DNA of 48,615 nt from JBELMB01 sp042088665 (lineage in GTDB: Bacteria; Pseudomonadota; Alphaproteobacteria; Rhodobacterales; Rhodobacteraceae), in contig JBELMB010000016.1 in the NCBI GenBank assembly GCA_042088665.1, forward strand, positions 1-48,615. The letters run 5' to 3'. The position numbers and the translations under genes are program-made. Every line of letters starts with the position of its first letter. The first letter of the stretch is position 1. Of the stretch, positions 24,299 through 32,843 are shown one piece after another. Below the pieces are notes generated by a model. That model made no database searches. It was given only the letters and a program-made list of their open reading frames with translations, and was not told where the DNA came from.

Positions 24299-25246
24299 TC
24301 AGAACACCGCGTGCGCGCCAAGATCGGTCTGTGCCGTGCCGCGGATCAGGTCGGCGTAGTGGGTCCAGAGCGTGTCATACCCGGTTTCCGGCGTCGCATC
24401 TGCATCATAGCGCCCGGCTTCGGCATCCCAGACGAGCATCGATTCGGTGGCGTAGTAGCGCCCGATCCGCGCCAGTTCTGCCTTGTTGGCGATCTTGGGG
24501 CTGACCCGTCCCAAGACACCCAGCGTGCCGCAGATCACATCCATCAGGGCAAGGGGCACCTGTTTGAACTTCGGTTCCAGATCCAGCATCTCGAACAGTT
24601 TTTCGCCCTGTTGGCGGGGCGTGATCGCAGGACCGGGGCCACCGATGGGCAGAATGCGGTTGTGGGCCTCTGGCGCGTCGATGCAATGCACGAGGTAGGC
24701 GGCGAGATCTTCGTCGCTGATCGGTTTGCAGGCCGTCAACTGCCCGTCACCAAACAGCAGAAAGGGTTTGCCCGCCTGCACCCGCGCCACCTGTCCCGAG
24801 AGCGACTTGAAATAGGCGGTTGGCCGCACGATGCTGTGGCCGATGCCACTGGTGCGCAACTCTGCTTCGAAGGCCAGTTTGGCGTGCTGAAAGGCCAGCA
24901 ACGGCTTTTGCACGCAGATCGCTGATAGCAGGACGAACTGATGCGCACCGGCCTTTTTCGCCACGTCCAGCAGGGTCGATTGCGCGGCGTGGTCCACCGC
25001 CCATGCATCCCGCGGCGCACCGGTGCGCGAGGCGAGACAGGAGATGACCGCATCCACACGCCGCCCCGCGAGACCGTCTTGCAGGCTCTCAGGATCGTCA
25101 ATGTTCCACGCGCAGGTCTCGGTGCCGCCAATGTTCAGCGCGCGTCCGGGCCGCACCGGACAGATCACGTGATGCCCCTCGGCCACCAGTCTCAACGCCG
25201 TGGCGCTGCCTATTGTACCGGTGGCTCCGGCCAGGAGAACCTTCAT
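24299..25246 (-). CDS. bciA: Divinyl chlorophyllide a 8-vinyl reductase, BciA type
   Basis: 315 residues; NADPH-dependent reduction of the 8-vinyl group in (bacterio)chlorophyll synthesis. The N-terminal GATGTIG Rossmann loop (7-13) marks an NmrA-like SDR. The diagnostic part is C-terminal: KAELARIGRYYATESMLVWD, then a GRYDADATPETGYDTL block and a final ELG-type DLGAHAVF, which match plant DVR and bacterial BciA rather than generic NAD(P)H-binding proteins. Start ATG at 25246 follows AGAGG. No other bch, crt or puf gene is in the window, so it would work at a distance from the photosynthesis cluster, as in Rhodobacter. If no such cluster exists elsewhere, it may be a relic or a repurposed relative. 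Confidence 0.75.
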   Translation of the reverse strand: MKVLLAGATGTIGSATALRLVAEGHHVICPVRPGRALNIGGTETCAWNIDDPESLQDGLAGRRVDAVISCLASRTGAPRDAWAVDHAAQSTLLDVAKKAGAHQFVLLSAICVQKPLLAFQHAKLAFEAELRTSGIGHSIVRPTAYFKSLSGQVARVQAGKPFLLFGDGQLTACKPISDEDLAAYLVHCIDAPEAHNRILPIGGPGPAITPRQQGEKLFEMLDLEPKFKQVPLALMDVICGTLGVLGRVSPKIANKAELARIGRYYATESMLVWDAEAGRYDADATPETGYDTLWTHYADLIRGTAQTDLGAHAVF

Positions 25247-25269
25247 CGTGACCTCTTGGGTTTACATAT

Positions 25270-25290
25270 AAGTGACAGGATGAAGTGACA
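25270..25290. promoter_or_regulatory. AAGTGACA direct repeat upstream of bciA
   Basis: AAGTGACA occurs at 25270-25277 and 25283-25290, a 13-base period, in the 151-base divergent space between bciA and the DMT transporter gene. No TGT-N12-ACA (PpsR/CrtJ) site was found there. Candidate binding site for an unknown regulator. Confidence 0.35.
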
Positions 25291-25397
25291 CTTGCCCCGC
25301 GTCCACAAAAATCGAGGTCTTTTCGCCCGCTGACACATCGTGATAGCCCATAAGTGGTAGCGATAACGCAACTTGAGTCTGTCCCGAGGGTGACGCC

Positions 25398-26363
25398 ATG
25401 TCTCCGAACGCTAGGGGAGCGCTGCTGGCGCTCATCGCATTTGGCATCTTTTCTGCGCACGACGTGATCGTGAAGTTCCTCGGCGCGGTGTACAGCCCGT
25501 TCCAGATCGTCTTTTTCAGCGGGCTGTTCGCCTTTCCCCTCGTGACGCTGATGTTGATCCGGGATGCGCACCCCGGTCACCTGCGTCCGGTGCATCCATG
25601 GTGGACGGCGCTGCGTACGGTGGCTGCGGTGACCACCGGCCTGTGCGCCTTTTATGCCTTTGCGGTGCTGCCGCTGGCGCAGACCTATGCGATCATCTTT
25701 GCGATGCCGCTGATCATCACGATCCTTGCGGTGCCCGTGCTGGGCGAAAAGGTCGGCCCGCGGCGCTGGGCGGCGGTTGTGGTTGGCCTTTTGGGTGTGC
25801 TTGTCGTGCTGCGCCCCGGCACGACGGAGTTCAGTCTGGGCCATCTCGCGGCGCTGGTGGCGGCCTTTGCAGGCGCGCTGACCTCCATCGTGGTGCGCAA
25901 GATCGGCCAGGATGAGCGCAGCGTGGTGCTGATTCTCTATCCGCTTCTGGTCAATGTTCTGCTGATGGGGGCCTTGCAGCCGCTGGTCTACCAGCCGATG
26001 CCGGTGCTGCATCTTGGCGGGCTTGCCTTGATGGCGCTGCTGGCGTTCAGCGCCTCTGCGCTGGTGATCAAGGCCTACAAATCCGGCGAAGCGGTCATCG
26101 TCGCGCCAATGCAGTATTCCCAGATCCTCTGGGCGGTTCTCTACGGTGCGCTCTTTTTTGACGAGGTGCCCGACCTGTGGACTGCCGTCGGTGCGTGCAT
26201 CATCATCGCCAGCGGGGTCTATATCGTGTTGCGCGAAAGCAGCACGCAGACGTCGGACAACCGACCGGTTCAGCGCTCTCGCACGCGGTTTGAAACCGGC
26301 ACGGTGCCGCGGGTCCGGTTCTTTCCGGGATCGCTGTTGCGGCGCCGTGGGCCGCGCGATTGA
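25398..26363 (+). CDS. EamA/DMT family transporter
   Basis: 321 residues with about ten hydrophobic helices in two EamA halves (about 6-137 and 150-290), the drug/metabolite exporter superfamily layout in the inner membrane. Conserved features are the LALIAFGIFSAHDVIVKF helix 1, a TYAIIFAMPLIITILAVPVLGEKVG segment (as IIFAMP...LGEKVG) and a C-terminal FFDEVPDLWTAVGA pattern typical of the repeated half. A basic cytosolic tail ends it. Start ATG follows GAGG nine bases upstream. Substrate is not predictable; divergent from bciA and followed by tRNA-Pro. Confidence 0.9.
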   Translation: MSPNARGALLALIAFGIFSAHDVIVKFLGAVYSPFQIVFFSGLFAFPLVTLMLIRDAHPGHLRPVHPWWTALRTVAAVTTGLCAFYAFAVLPLAQTYAIIFAMPLIITILAVPVLGEKVGPRRWAAVVVGLLGVLVVLRPGTTEFSLGHLAALVAAFAGALTSIVVRKIGQDERSVVLILYPLLVNVLLMGALQPLVYQPMPVLHLGGLALMALLAFSASALVIKAYKSGEAVIVAPMQYSQILWAVLYGALFFDEVPDLWTAVGACIIIASGVYIVLRESSTQTSDNRPVQRSRTRFETGTVPRVRFFPGSLLRRRGPRD

Positions 26364-26407
26364 GCCTTGCCAAACTCAGGACCGTGGGCTAAGCCGCCCA
26401 GCACGGT

Positions 26408-26484
26408 CGGAGCGTAGCTCAGCTTGGTAGAGCACTGTCTTCGGGAGGCAGGGGCCGGAGGTTCGAATCCTCTCGCTCCGACCA
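26408..26484 (+). tRNA. tRNA-Pro (anticodon CGG)
   Basis: A full 77-nt cloverleaf: acceptor CGGAGCG pairs with CGCTCCG, discriminator A, encoded CCA (26482-26484). The D arm is GCTC/GAGC, the anticodon arm CTGTC/GGCAG with loop TTCGGGA giving anticodon CGG, and the T arm GGAGG-TTCGAAT-CCTCT. C1-G72 is normal for bacterial tRNA-Pro. An intrinsic terminator follows directly. Confidence 0.95.
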
Positions 26485-26489
26485 GTGAC

Positions 26490-26518
26490 AAAGGCCCCTT
26501 TGAGGGCCTTTTTCTTTT
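26490..26518 (+). terminator. Intrinsic terminator of tRNA-Pro
   Basis: AAGGCCC (26491-26497) pairs with GGGCCTT (26504-26510), followed by TTTCTTTT. Standard stem-loop plus U-tract six bases after the tRNA. Confidence 0.85.
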
Positions 26519-26585
26519 GCCGCAGGGCTATCCTGCCGGGTGACTGGCCCCTGATGATTGGCCCCCGATGACCGGCTCCCAGTGA

Positions 26586-27368
26586 CTAGCGCCGATGCGC
26601 CTTTGCGATGACTTTGGACAGAGGAAACCGCCGGGCGACGTCTGTCAGGGTGTCAAAGCTCTGGTCCAGCGATGTGCTGTCAAGCGGCGCACCCAAAGGC
26701 AAGTAGGCTGGCGCCTCAAAAGGGGCAGACAGCGGTTCGGACACCAGCGGCTTGCCTGCCAGCACGGCCATCAGCACCCGCGGGACCTCTGTATAAGTGC
26801 CGGGCAGGGAGTGGATGTTGCACAGCGCGGCAGATCGGGCAATGGCGGCGTCGATCTCTGTCAGCGGGGCGTCGAGGGGCAGCACCTCGGTTTCCGGATG
26901 GCGGGCAAGCACGTCAGTCCGGCGCGCGTTGAAGGCCCCGACGAACAGGCTGCCTTCCCCCGGATCGCGCTGCGGCACCCTGTCGGGAAAGACATAAGGC
27001 CCGAACAGAAAACGGTTTTGCAAAAGGCGCGGCATGATCCCGTAAAAGGGCCGGTTGATGGGGTTCCATTCCACGAAAAGATCCGCGGACAGGGCCTGCC
27101 GCAGGATCCGCTTGCGCGTCATCTTGTGCCAGATCTGGCTGCCGTCATGGGCGAGGATCTGCTCGGTTTGCAGGATCACGAGGCGGCGTCCCCGGGTGCG
27201 CGGCACGCGGCTGGTCCGGTGTGCGCCGATCCAGATATCGGTCGGGTCGCACGGGCTGTCGCCGGCGGCGAGGCTTTGCACAAGGGTGCGTGCCACGCGG
27301 TCCAGCGTGGGATGCGTGGACAGGAACTGGACGGCGCCGTGTTCGGTGACAGTGATGGGCTTTGGCAT
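26586..27368 (-). CDS. Glycosyltransferase-like hypothetical protein
   Basis: 260 residues from the ATG at 27368; the frame runs 112 codons further upstream across the rlmN promoter but that part is not credible. Soluble, no signal peptide. The N-terminal half has an IGAHRTSRVPRTRGRRLVILQTEQI segment (IGAHR...VILQTEQ) and a WNPINRPFY block; the C-terminal half has NIHSLPGTYTEVPRVLMAVL followed by AGKPLVSE, which resembles the GT-B nucleotide-sugar site with its conserved Glu (E-x-P-R). This is a fold-level inference; no donor or acceptor can be named. Divergent from rlmN with 181 bases between. There is no clear ribosome site, so a leaderless start is possible. Confidence 0.65.
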   Translation of the reverse strand: MPKPITVTEHGAVQFLSTHPTLDRVARTLVQSLAAGDSPCDPTDIWIGAHRTSRVPRTRGRRLVILQTEQILAHDGSQIWHKMTRKRILRQALSADLFVEWNPINRPFYGIMPRLLQNRFLFGPYVFPDRVPQRDPGEGSLFVGAFNARRTDVLARHPETEVLPLDAPLTEIDAAIARSAALCNIHSLPGTYTEVPRVLMAVLAGKPLVSEPLSAPFEAPAYLPLGAPLDSTSLDQSFDTLTDVARRFPLSKVIAKAHRR

Positions 27369-27549
27369 GGTTTTGTCCGGCGGTTGGCGGGCCGACCCTA
27401 GGCGCAGCGCGTCCCGGAAGCCAAGCCCGTTTCCGTCGGGCGCGCCCCCCTGCGCGCAACTGCGCTGCCCGGGGCAGGGCCTTCGGGAAATGATGGATTT
27501 TCGTCCCGAATCCTGTATACGAACGCTTCGTTTCCCGAGAGGACTTGTC

Positions 27550-28731
27550 ATGACCGATGCACCGATCACCCAGGACGTGCTGACGATTCCGCGCAAATTG
27601 CCCGATAGTGGCAAGATCAATCTGGTGGGGCTGACCCGCGCCGGGTTGAAATCCGCGTTGCTTGAGATGGGCACGCCTGAGAAACAGGTGAAGATGCGGG
27701 TCAACCAGATCTGGCAGTGGGTCTATTTCTGGGGCGTGCGCGAGTTTGCTGCCATGACAAATCTGGCCAAGGACTACCGCGCAAAGCTCGATTCCCATTT
27801 CGAGATCGCGCTGCCGGAAATCGTGTCAAGGCAGGTCTCTGCCGATGGCACGCGCAAGTATCTGGTGCGCATCGCTGGCGGCCATGAGGTCGAGACGGTC
27901 TACATCCCCGAAGAGGATCGCGGCACGTTGTGTATCTCCAGCCAGGTGGGGTGCACGCTGACATGTTCGTTCTGTCACACGGGCACGCAAAAGCTGGTGC
28001 GCAACCTGACGGCCGGGGAAATCGTTGGTCAGGTCATGCTGGCCCGCGACGATCTGGACGAATGGCCAGAGCCGGGCGTGGGCACCGGCGACGCGGGGCC
28101 GCGCCTGCTGTCGAACATCGTGCTGATGGGCATGGGAGAGCCGCTCTACAATTTCGACAATGTGCGCGACGCCATGAACATTGCCATGGATGGCGAAGGT
28201 CTGTCGATGTCGCGGCGGCGTATCACCCTGTCGACCTCGGGCGTGGTGCCGGAAATCGCGCGCTGCGCCGAGGAAATCGGTTGCCTGATGGCGGTCTCTT
28301 TTCACGCGACAACCGACGCGGTGCGCGACACTTTGGTGCCGATCAACAAGCGCTGGAACATTGCGGCGCTGCTCGAAAGCCTGCGGGAGTATCCGCGCCT
28401 GTCCAATTCGGAACGGATCACCTTTGAGTATGTGATGCTGAAGGACGTGAACGACAGCGACGCCGACGCGCGCCGTCTGGTAAAGCTGATCGCGGGCATC
28501 CCGGCCAAGATCAACCTGATCCCCTTCAACGAATGGCCCGGCGCGCCTTACGAGCGGTCCGACTGGGCGCGGATCGAACGGTTTGCCGATATCGTTTACA
28601 AGGCGGGTTATGCCTCGCCGATCCGCACGCCGCGGGGTGAGGACATCATGGCCGCCTGTGGCCAGTTGAAAAGCGCCACGGAACGCGCCCGCAAGTCCCG
28701 CAAGGAGATTGCGGCTGAGGCCGGGCTTTAG
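27550..28731 (+). CDS. rlmN: 23S rRNA (A2503-C2)/tRNA (A37-C2) methyltransferase RlmN
   Basis: Radical-SAM enzyme that methylates C2 of A2503 in 23S rRNA and A37 in some tRNAs. 393 residues from the ATG at 27550 (AGAGGA upstream). The [4Fe-4S] ligands are Cys135, Cys139 and Cys142 (CTLTCSFC), the GMGEPLYNF and STSGVVPEI blocks bind SAM, and the C-terminal MAACGQL holds the cysteine that carries the methyl group. Length is typical for alphaproteobacterial RlmN with an N-terminal accessory domain. Single-gene transcript between two divergent or same-strand unrelated genes. Confidence 0.97.
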   Translation: MTDAPITQDVLTIPRKLPDSGKINLVGLTRAGLKSALLEMGTPEKQVKMRVNQIWQWVYFWGVREFAAMTNLAKDYRAKLDSHFEIALPEIVSRQVSADGTRKYLVRIAGGHEVETVYIPEEDRGTLCISSQVGCTLTCSFCHTGTQKLVRNLTAGEIVGQVMLARDDLDEWPEPGVGTGDAGPRLLSNIVLMGMGEPLYNFDNVRDAMNIAMDGEGLSMSRRRITLSTSGVVPEIARCAEEIGCLMAVSFHATTDAVRDTLVPINKRWNIAALLESLREYPRLSNSERITFEYVMLKDVNDSDADARRLVKLIAGIPAKINLIPFNEWPGAPYERSDWARIERFADIVYKAGYASPIRTPRGEDIMAACGQLKSATERARKSRKEIAAEAGL

Positions 28732-28968
28732 CGCTGCGCGCGATGCAGGTCCGGGACATGTTTTGACGGGGCCGTTGCCCGGGTCTGCGGGACGTTTTTC
28801 GGAGGGTGTCCCGTCTTGCGTTCCGGCGGGCTTGGTGCGCAGGCGGGCTTTGCGCCCCGGACTGACCACTTGCCAGTTCTTGCTGCCGGTCGTTTGAGCC
28901 GTGTCGTCAAGACCCGCGACACTGGTTGGGCTTGACCCTGCCCGCCTTCGGACCCCATCTGTAAGGCG

Positions 28969-31479
28969 ATGACCGATGCCACGCCTCTTCGATTTGATGT
29001 CACTGGCCTGAACTGCGGCGGTTGTGCCGGACGGGCGGAGCGTGCCTTGTCCGCGGTGGATGGTGTGACAGAGGCGACGGTGAACTTTGCCTCACGGCAG
29101 GCCAGCGTGTCCGGCGGGGCGGTGCCCGCCTTGCGCGCGGCCCTGTCCAAAGCGGGCTATCCAGCGGCAGAGACCCGGACCCGTTTACTGCTGGAGGGCA
29201 TGAGTTGCGCCTCCTGCGTCGCACGGGTCGAGGCGACATTGCGCGCGCTCCCCGGTGTTGTCTCTGCCACTGTCAACCTTGCGACGGAAACCGCCGATGT
29301 GGTCAGCCTGCGCGGCACCGCCACCCCCGAGGCGCTGACAAAAGCAGTGCGCGGGGCAGGCTACGATGCGCGGTTCGTTCAGGCGGATGGGTCTGCGTCC
29401 GGCGACGAGAGCGCCGATGCGGGCCAGGCCCTGCGCCGTGCCACCCTTTGGGCCGCGGCCCTGACCCTGCTGGTGTTTCTGGGTGAAATGGGCGGGCATC
29501 TTTACCCGCCCTTGCACCATTGGATCATGGGCACGCTGGGGCAGGGGGGCTGGTGGGGGCTGCAATGTGTGCTGATCACGGCCGTTCTGCTGGGACCGGG
29601 GCTGCGGTTTTACCGCACAGGTGTGCCTTTGTTGCTCCGTGGGGCACCGGATATGAACAGCCTCGTGGCATTGGGCACGCTGGCGGCCTGGGGTTACTCG
29701 ACGGTTGTCCTGCTTGCGCCAACGCTGCTGCCTGAAACGGCGCGAACCGTCTACTACGAAGCGGCGGGCGTGATCGTCACGCTGATCCTTCTGGGTCGCT
29801 GGCTGGAGGCACGGGCCAAGGGGCGCACCGGGGCTGCGATCCGGCGACTTGCGGGCCTGCGCCCGGAGACCGCGCAGGTACAACGCGACGGCGTCTGGGT
29901 CAGCCTGCCACTCGAAGAGGTGGCGCCGGGTGACATCCTGCAGGCGGTGGCAGGCGGGCGTATCGCGGTGGATGGCAGCGTCGTCACCGGGCAGTCTTTT
30001 GTCGACGAAAGCATGCTCACCGGAGAGCCGATCCCCGTCGCAAAAGCCCCGGGTGACCCGCTTGTCGGTGGGACGGTCAATGGCAACGGGACGTTGAGTT
30101 ACCGCGCCGAGGCGGTTGGCGCAGACACCGTGCTGGCGCGCATCGTGGCGCTGGTCGAGGCGGCGCAGGGGGCGAAACTGCCGATTCAGGCATTGGCGGA
30201 CCGGGTCGTCTTGTGGTTTGTGCCCGCGGTTCTGGTGGTCGCCCTCGCGACGCTGTTGGTCTGGCTGATGCTGGGGCCGGGACCGGGCTTTGCCCTTGTT
30301 GCGGCCGTCTCCGTGCTGATCATCGCCTGCCCCTGTGCGATGGGCCTGGCTGTGCCGGTCTCGATCATGGTCGGCACCGGGCGGGCTGCGGAACTGGGGG
30401 TGCTGTTTCGCAAGGGCGCGGCCCTGCAGCGGTTCGACGCGGTCAAGGTGGTTGCCTTCGACAAGACCGGCACCCTGACAGAGGGCCGCCCGGACCTGGT
30501 GTTTCGCGCTGCAGCACCCGGGTTTGACGCAAGGGATGTCCTGCAGTGGGCGGCGGCGGCAGAGGCGGGGTCTGATCACCCTGTGGCGCAGGCGCTGATA
30601 CGCGCCGCGGATGAGGTGGCCTTGGCGGAGAGCGCCGAAGCGATCCCCGGCTATGGGCTGCGCGCCTCGGTGACCGGGCGAGAGGTTCTTGTGGGGGCCG
30701 CCCGTCTGATGGACCGTGAGCATGTGGATCTGCGCCCGCTGACCGGGGCATTGGCCGAGATCGAAGCATCGGCGCAGACCCCTGTTCTGGTGGCTGTGGA
30801 TGGCAAGATCGCAGGTGCGTTTGGTGTTGCCGACCGGATCAAGCCCGACGCAGCGGAGGCCGTGCGCGCGCTTCACCGACAGGGTCTGAGCGTCGCTCTG
30901 ATTTCCGGCGATGCGCGTGCCGTTGCGGAAAAGGTCGGCGCGGATCTGGGAATTGATGACATCCGGGCAGAGGTGTTGCCCGAGGGGAAGCTCGCCGCGA
31001 TGAAGGATCTGCGCGCACGCCATGGTCCCGTGGCCTTTGTCGGCGACGGCATCAACGATGCTCCGGCCCTTGCGGCGGCAGACGTGGGCGTCGCGCTGGG
31101 AACAGGGACGGATGTGGCGATCGAATGCGCGGATGTCGTGCTGTCCGCCGGTCGGGTGGTAGGCGTCGTCACTGCGCATGAAGTCAGCCAGCGTGTGATG
31201 ACGAACATCCGGCAGAACCTTGTCTGGGCCTTTGGCTATAATGTGGCGTTGATCCCGGTCGCCGCCGGAGCCTTGTATCCGCTGGGCGGGCCCATGCTGT
31301 CCCCGATGTTGGCGGCAGGTGCGATGGCGCTCTCTTCGGTGTTCGTGTTGAGCAACGCGCTGCGCTTGCGCCACCTGTCCCCGGTGACACCTGCGGCACG
31401 CGGGGAGCATCCCCGCGCTACACAGGGCGCACGGCTTGGCGGCGGTCCTGTCCCCGCCGAGGGTCGCAACGGCGTGTAG
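28969..31479 (+). CDS. Copper-translocating P1B-type ATPase
   Basis: 836 residues; exports Cu(I) across the inner membrane using ATP. Two N-terminal HMA domains carry CGGC (Cys16, Cys19) and CASC (Cys80, Cys83). The membrane copper site is CPC at 454-456 (IIACPCAMGLA), the phosphorylated Asp is Asp498 in DKTGTLT, and TGEPIPV, DHPVAQA and GDGINDAPALAAADVG blocks are present, so it is catalytically complete. Start ATG follows AAGG. No CueR or copper chaperone gene is adjacent. The last 28 codons or so, including the stop TAG (31477-31479), are contributed by a REPIN-like inverted repeat, so the C-terminal tail is probably an accidental extension. Confidence 0.94.
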   Translation: MTDATPLRFDVTGLNCGGCAGRAERALSAVDGVTEATVNFASRQASVSGGAVPALRAALSKAGYPAAETRTRLLLEGMSCASCVARVEATLRALPGVVSATVNLATETADVVSLRGTATPEALTKAVRGAGYDARFVQADGSASGDESADAGQALRRATLWAAALTLLVFLGEMGGHLYPPLHHWIMGTLGQGGWWGLQCVLITAVLLGPGLRFYRTGVPLLLRGAPDMNSLVALGTLAAWGYSTVVLLAPTLLPETARTVYYEAAGVIVTLILLGRWLEARAKGRTGAAIRRLAGLRPETAQVQRDGVWVSLPLEEVAPGDILQAVAGGRIAVDGSVVTGQSFVDESMLTGEPIPVAKAPGDPLVGGTVNGNGTLSYRAEAVGADTVLARIVALVEAAQGAKLPIQALADRVVLWFVPAVLVVALATLLVWLMLGPGPGFALVAAVSVLIIACPCAMGLAVPVSIMVGTGRAAELGVLFRKGAALQRFDAVKVVAFDKTGTLTEGRPDLVFRAAAPGFDARDVLQWAAAAEAGSDHPVAQALIRAADEVALAESAEAIPGYGLRASVTGREVLVGAARLMDREHVDLRPLTGALAEIEASAQTPVLVAVDGKIAGAFGVADRIKPDAAEAVRALHRQGLSVALISGDARAVAEKVGADLGIDDIRAEVLPEGKLAAMKDLRARHGPVAFVGDGINDAPALAAADVGVALGTGTDVAIECADVVLSAGRVVGVVTAHEVSQRVMTNIRQNLVWAFGYNVALIPVAAGALYPLGGPMLSPMLAAGAMALSSVFVLSNALRLRHLSPVTPAARGEHPRATQGARLGGGPVPAEGRNGV

Positions 31480-31500
31480 CGCGGGGTTGACCCCGCGTGC
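31396..31500. repeat. REPIN-like inverted repeat pair over the copper ATPase stop codon
   Basis: Left arm 31396-31423 and right arm 31474-31500 are inverted copies. Each reads GTGTAG-CGCGGGG-loop-CCCCGCG-TGC, with different loops (ATGCT and TTGA), and about 50 bases separate them. A GTAG tetranucleotide next to a GC-rich hairpin is the hallmark of REP sequences mobilised by RAYT (TnpA-REP) transposases. The pair lies between two convergent genes; the ATPase stop TAG is the TAG of GTAG in the right arm. Confidence 0.75.
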
Positions 31501-31501
31501 C

Positions 31502-32842
31502 TCAAAGCTCGCGCCCGGCTTTCCATTCGTTCCACTTGAGCACCGCAGTTGCCCCCGCTTGCGCGATGATGCGCGGCGGCAATTGGCGGGGTGCGGCCTC
31601 GGCCAGCAGGCCGTCCAACAGATCGGCGTTTTCTCCCGCTGTCTGGCCGGAGGCCAGGTCGGCTGCCAGCAGGCCTGACAATGTGCCTTTTGCCGTGCCC
31701 AGCCCGTTCTGGCAACATGCGGCGAAAAGCCCGGGTGCCTGTTCCCCGAATGCGGACACGCCATTGCGTGACAGGCACAGCCGGCCTCCCCAGCGGTGGG
31801 ACATCTCAACGCCTTTCAGCATCGGAAACCGTGCCGCAAAGGCCCGGTCGTGGTCGCGCGCCACGCGGGCTAGCTGAGCATCAGAGCTTTCCATCGACGG
31901 ATTGAAGGTAAAGCGGTTGCGCACCACGATCCTGTCCCCGCCGGTCCCGGACACGCGCCGCACCGTAGTGCCCATCGGGTCTGCCGGGGTGAGGCCCCAT
32001 TCAGGCGCACCGCCAAGCGCCTGTGCCTCCTCCCCGGTCAGCGCGCGGGTCATGGAGCCATAGGTGAAGACATGCATCAAGCGCCCGGTGAAATGCCCAA
32101 AGGCCTCTGCATGACCGTTGACCGCCAGAATGACCCGGGGCGCGGTCACTTGCCCCGCCGGGGTTTGCGCCACCCAATCCGGTCCGCGCTGTTCCAGCGA
32201 TTGCACGGGTGAGGTTTCGTGCAGAAACACCCGGTTCGACATCAACCCCTGCGCCATGCCGCGCACGAACAGCGCCGGTTGCAGCATCACTGTACCGGGC
32301 GTGAATAGCCCGCTGAGGTAGTAGCGGGTCCCGGTCAGTTCAGCCATCTGGTCGGCGTCGCGCATCTCATAGGGTTCGCCAAGCCGGTCCAGATGTTTGG
32401 CAAAATCAAGGTTGTGCTGATGACCTTTCCGGCTCGCCGCAGCGTTGATCTTGCCCACGGGACGAAAGGCCTCCGCCGTGATGCCGTAGTCCTCAACCGC
32501 TTGCCGCGCAAAGGCAATGGCGGCGCGGTTGGCGTTGATCTGCGCAAGGTCATGTTCGGCGGTGCCGCCGTAATCCTCGGAGGTGAGGTCATGGGGCAGA
32601 TCGATCATGAAACCGGAGTTCCGGCCTGCTGGCCCTTCGGCGACACGGCGCGCCTCAAGGACCACGATCCGGTTGCCGGGGTGCAGCGCCGCCAGCCGCC
32701 GGGCTGCCGCCAACCCGGCAAACCCGGCGCCAATGACCAGCCAATCGGCGGTCACTCCGCCCTCCAGCGGGGCATGGCCGGGGGCTTGGGGCAGGATGTC
32801 ATTCCAGGCGGCGGGGCCCGGGTCCTTTGGTGGGCGGATCAT
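31502..32842 (-). CDS. FAD-dependent amine/amino-acid oxidoreductase (DAO family)
   Basis: 446 residues; flavoprotein related to PuuB/OrdL and sarcosine-oxidase-like enzymes that oxidise secondary or N-methylated amines. The FAD Rossmann loop VIGAGFAGLAAARRL lies at 36-50, followed by VVLEARRVAEGPAGRNSGFM, a typical covalent or tight FAD contact region in the DAO family, and the C-terminal RWGGRLCLSRNG plus GLFAACCQNGLGTAKG block. Soluble. It is last in the seven-gene catabolic cluster; its ATG comes one base after the SDR stop. Inferred role: oxidative N-demethylation or oxidation of a partially demethylated amine from the MttB step. Ends two bases before the REPIN. Confidence 0.85.
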   Translation of the reverse strand: MIRPPKDPGPAAWNDILPQAPGHAPLEGGVTADWLVIGAGFAGLAAARRLAALHPGNRIVVLEARRVAEGPAGRNSGFMIDLPHDLTSEDYGGTAEHDLAQINANRAAIAFARQAVEDYGITAEAFRPVGKINAAASRKGHQHNLDFAKHLDRLGEPYEMRDADQMAELTGTRYYLSGLFTPGTVMLQPALFVRGMAQGLMSNRVFLHETSPVQSLEQRGPDWVAQTPAGQVTAPRVILAVNGHAEAFGHFTGRLMHVFTYGSMTRALTGEEAQALGGAPEWGLTPADPMGTTVRRVSGTGGDRIVVRNRFTFNPSMESSDAQLARVARDHDRAFAARFPMLKGVEMSHRWGGRLCLSRNGVSAFGEQAPGLFAACCQNGLGTAKGTLSGLLAADLASGQTAGENADLLDGLLAEAAPRQLPPRIIAQAGATAVLKWNEWKAGREL

Positions 32843-32843
32843 C

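Noticed and set aside
25247..25397. PpsR/CrtJ (TGT-N12-ACA) or FnrL site upstream of bciA
   Set aside because: Scanned both strands by eye; ACA halves occur but without a TGT at the right spacing, and no TTGAT-N4-ATCAA.
26541..26588. Four imperfect 14-15-bp units after the tRNA terminator (TGACTGGCCCC, TGATGATTGGCCCCC and so on)
   Set aside because: Too degenerate to treat as a defined repeat; probably old slippage next to the glycosyltransferase-like stop codon.
28732..28968. CueR/HmrR operator upstream of the copper ATPase
   Set aside because: A TTGACC is present near 28930 but the expected dyad and 19-base promoter spacing with a good -10 are not convincing.
29185..31809. 874-codon minus-strand open frame opposite the copper ATPase
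   Set aside because: Shadow of the ATPase gene; composition is Arg/His/Gln-rich and no domain is visible.
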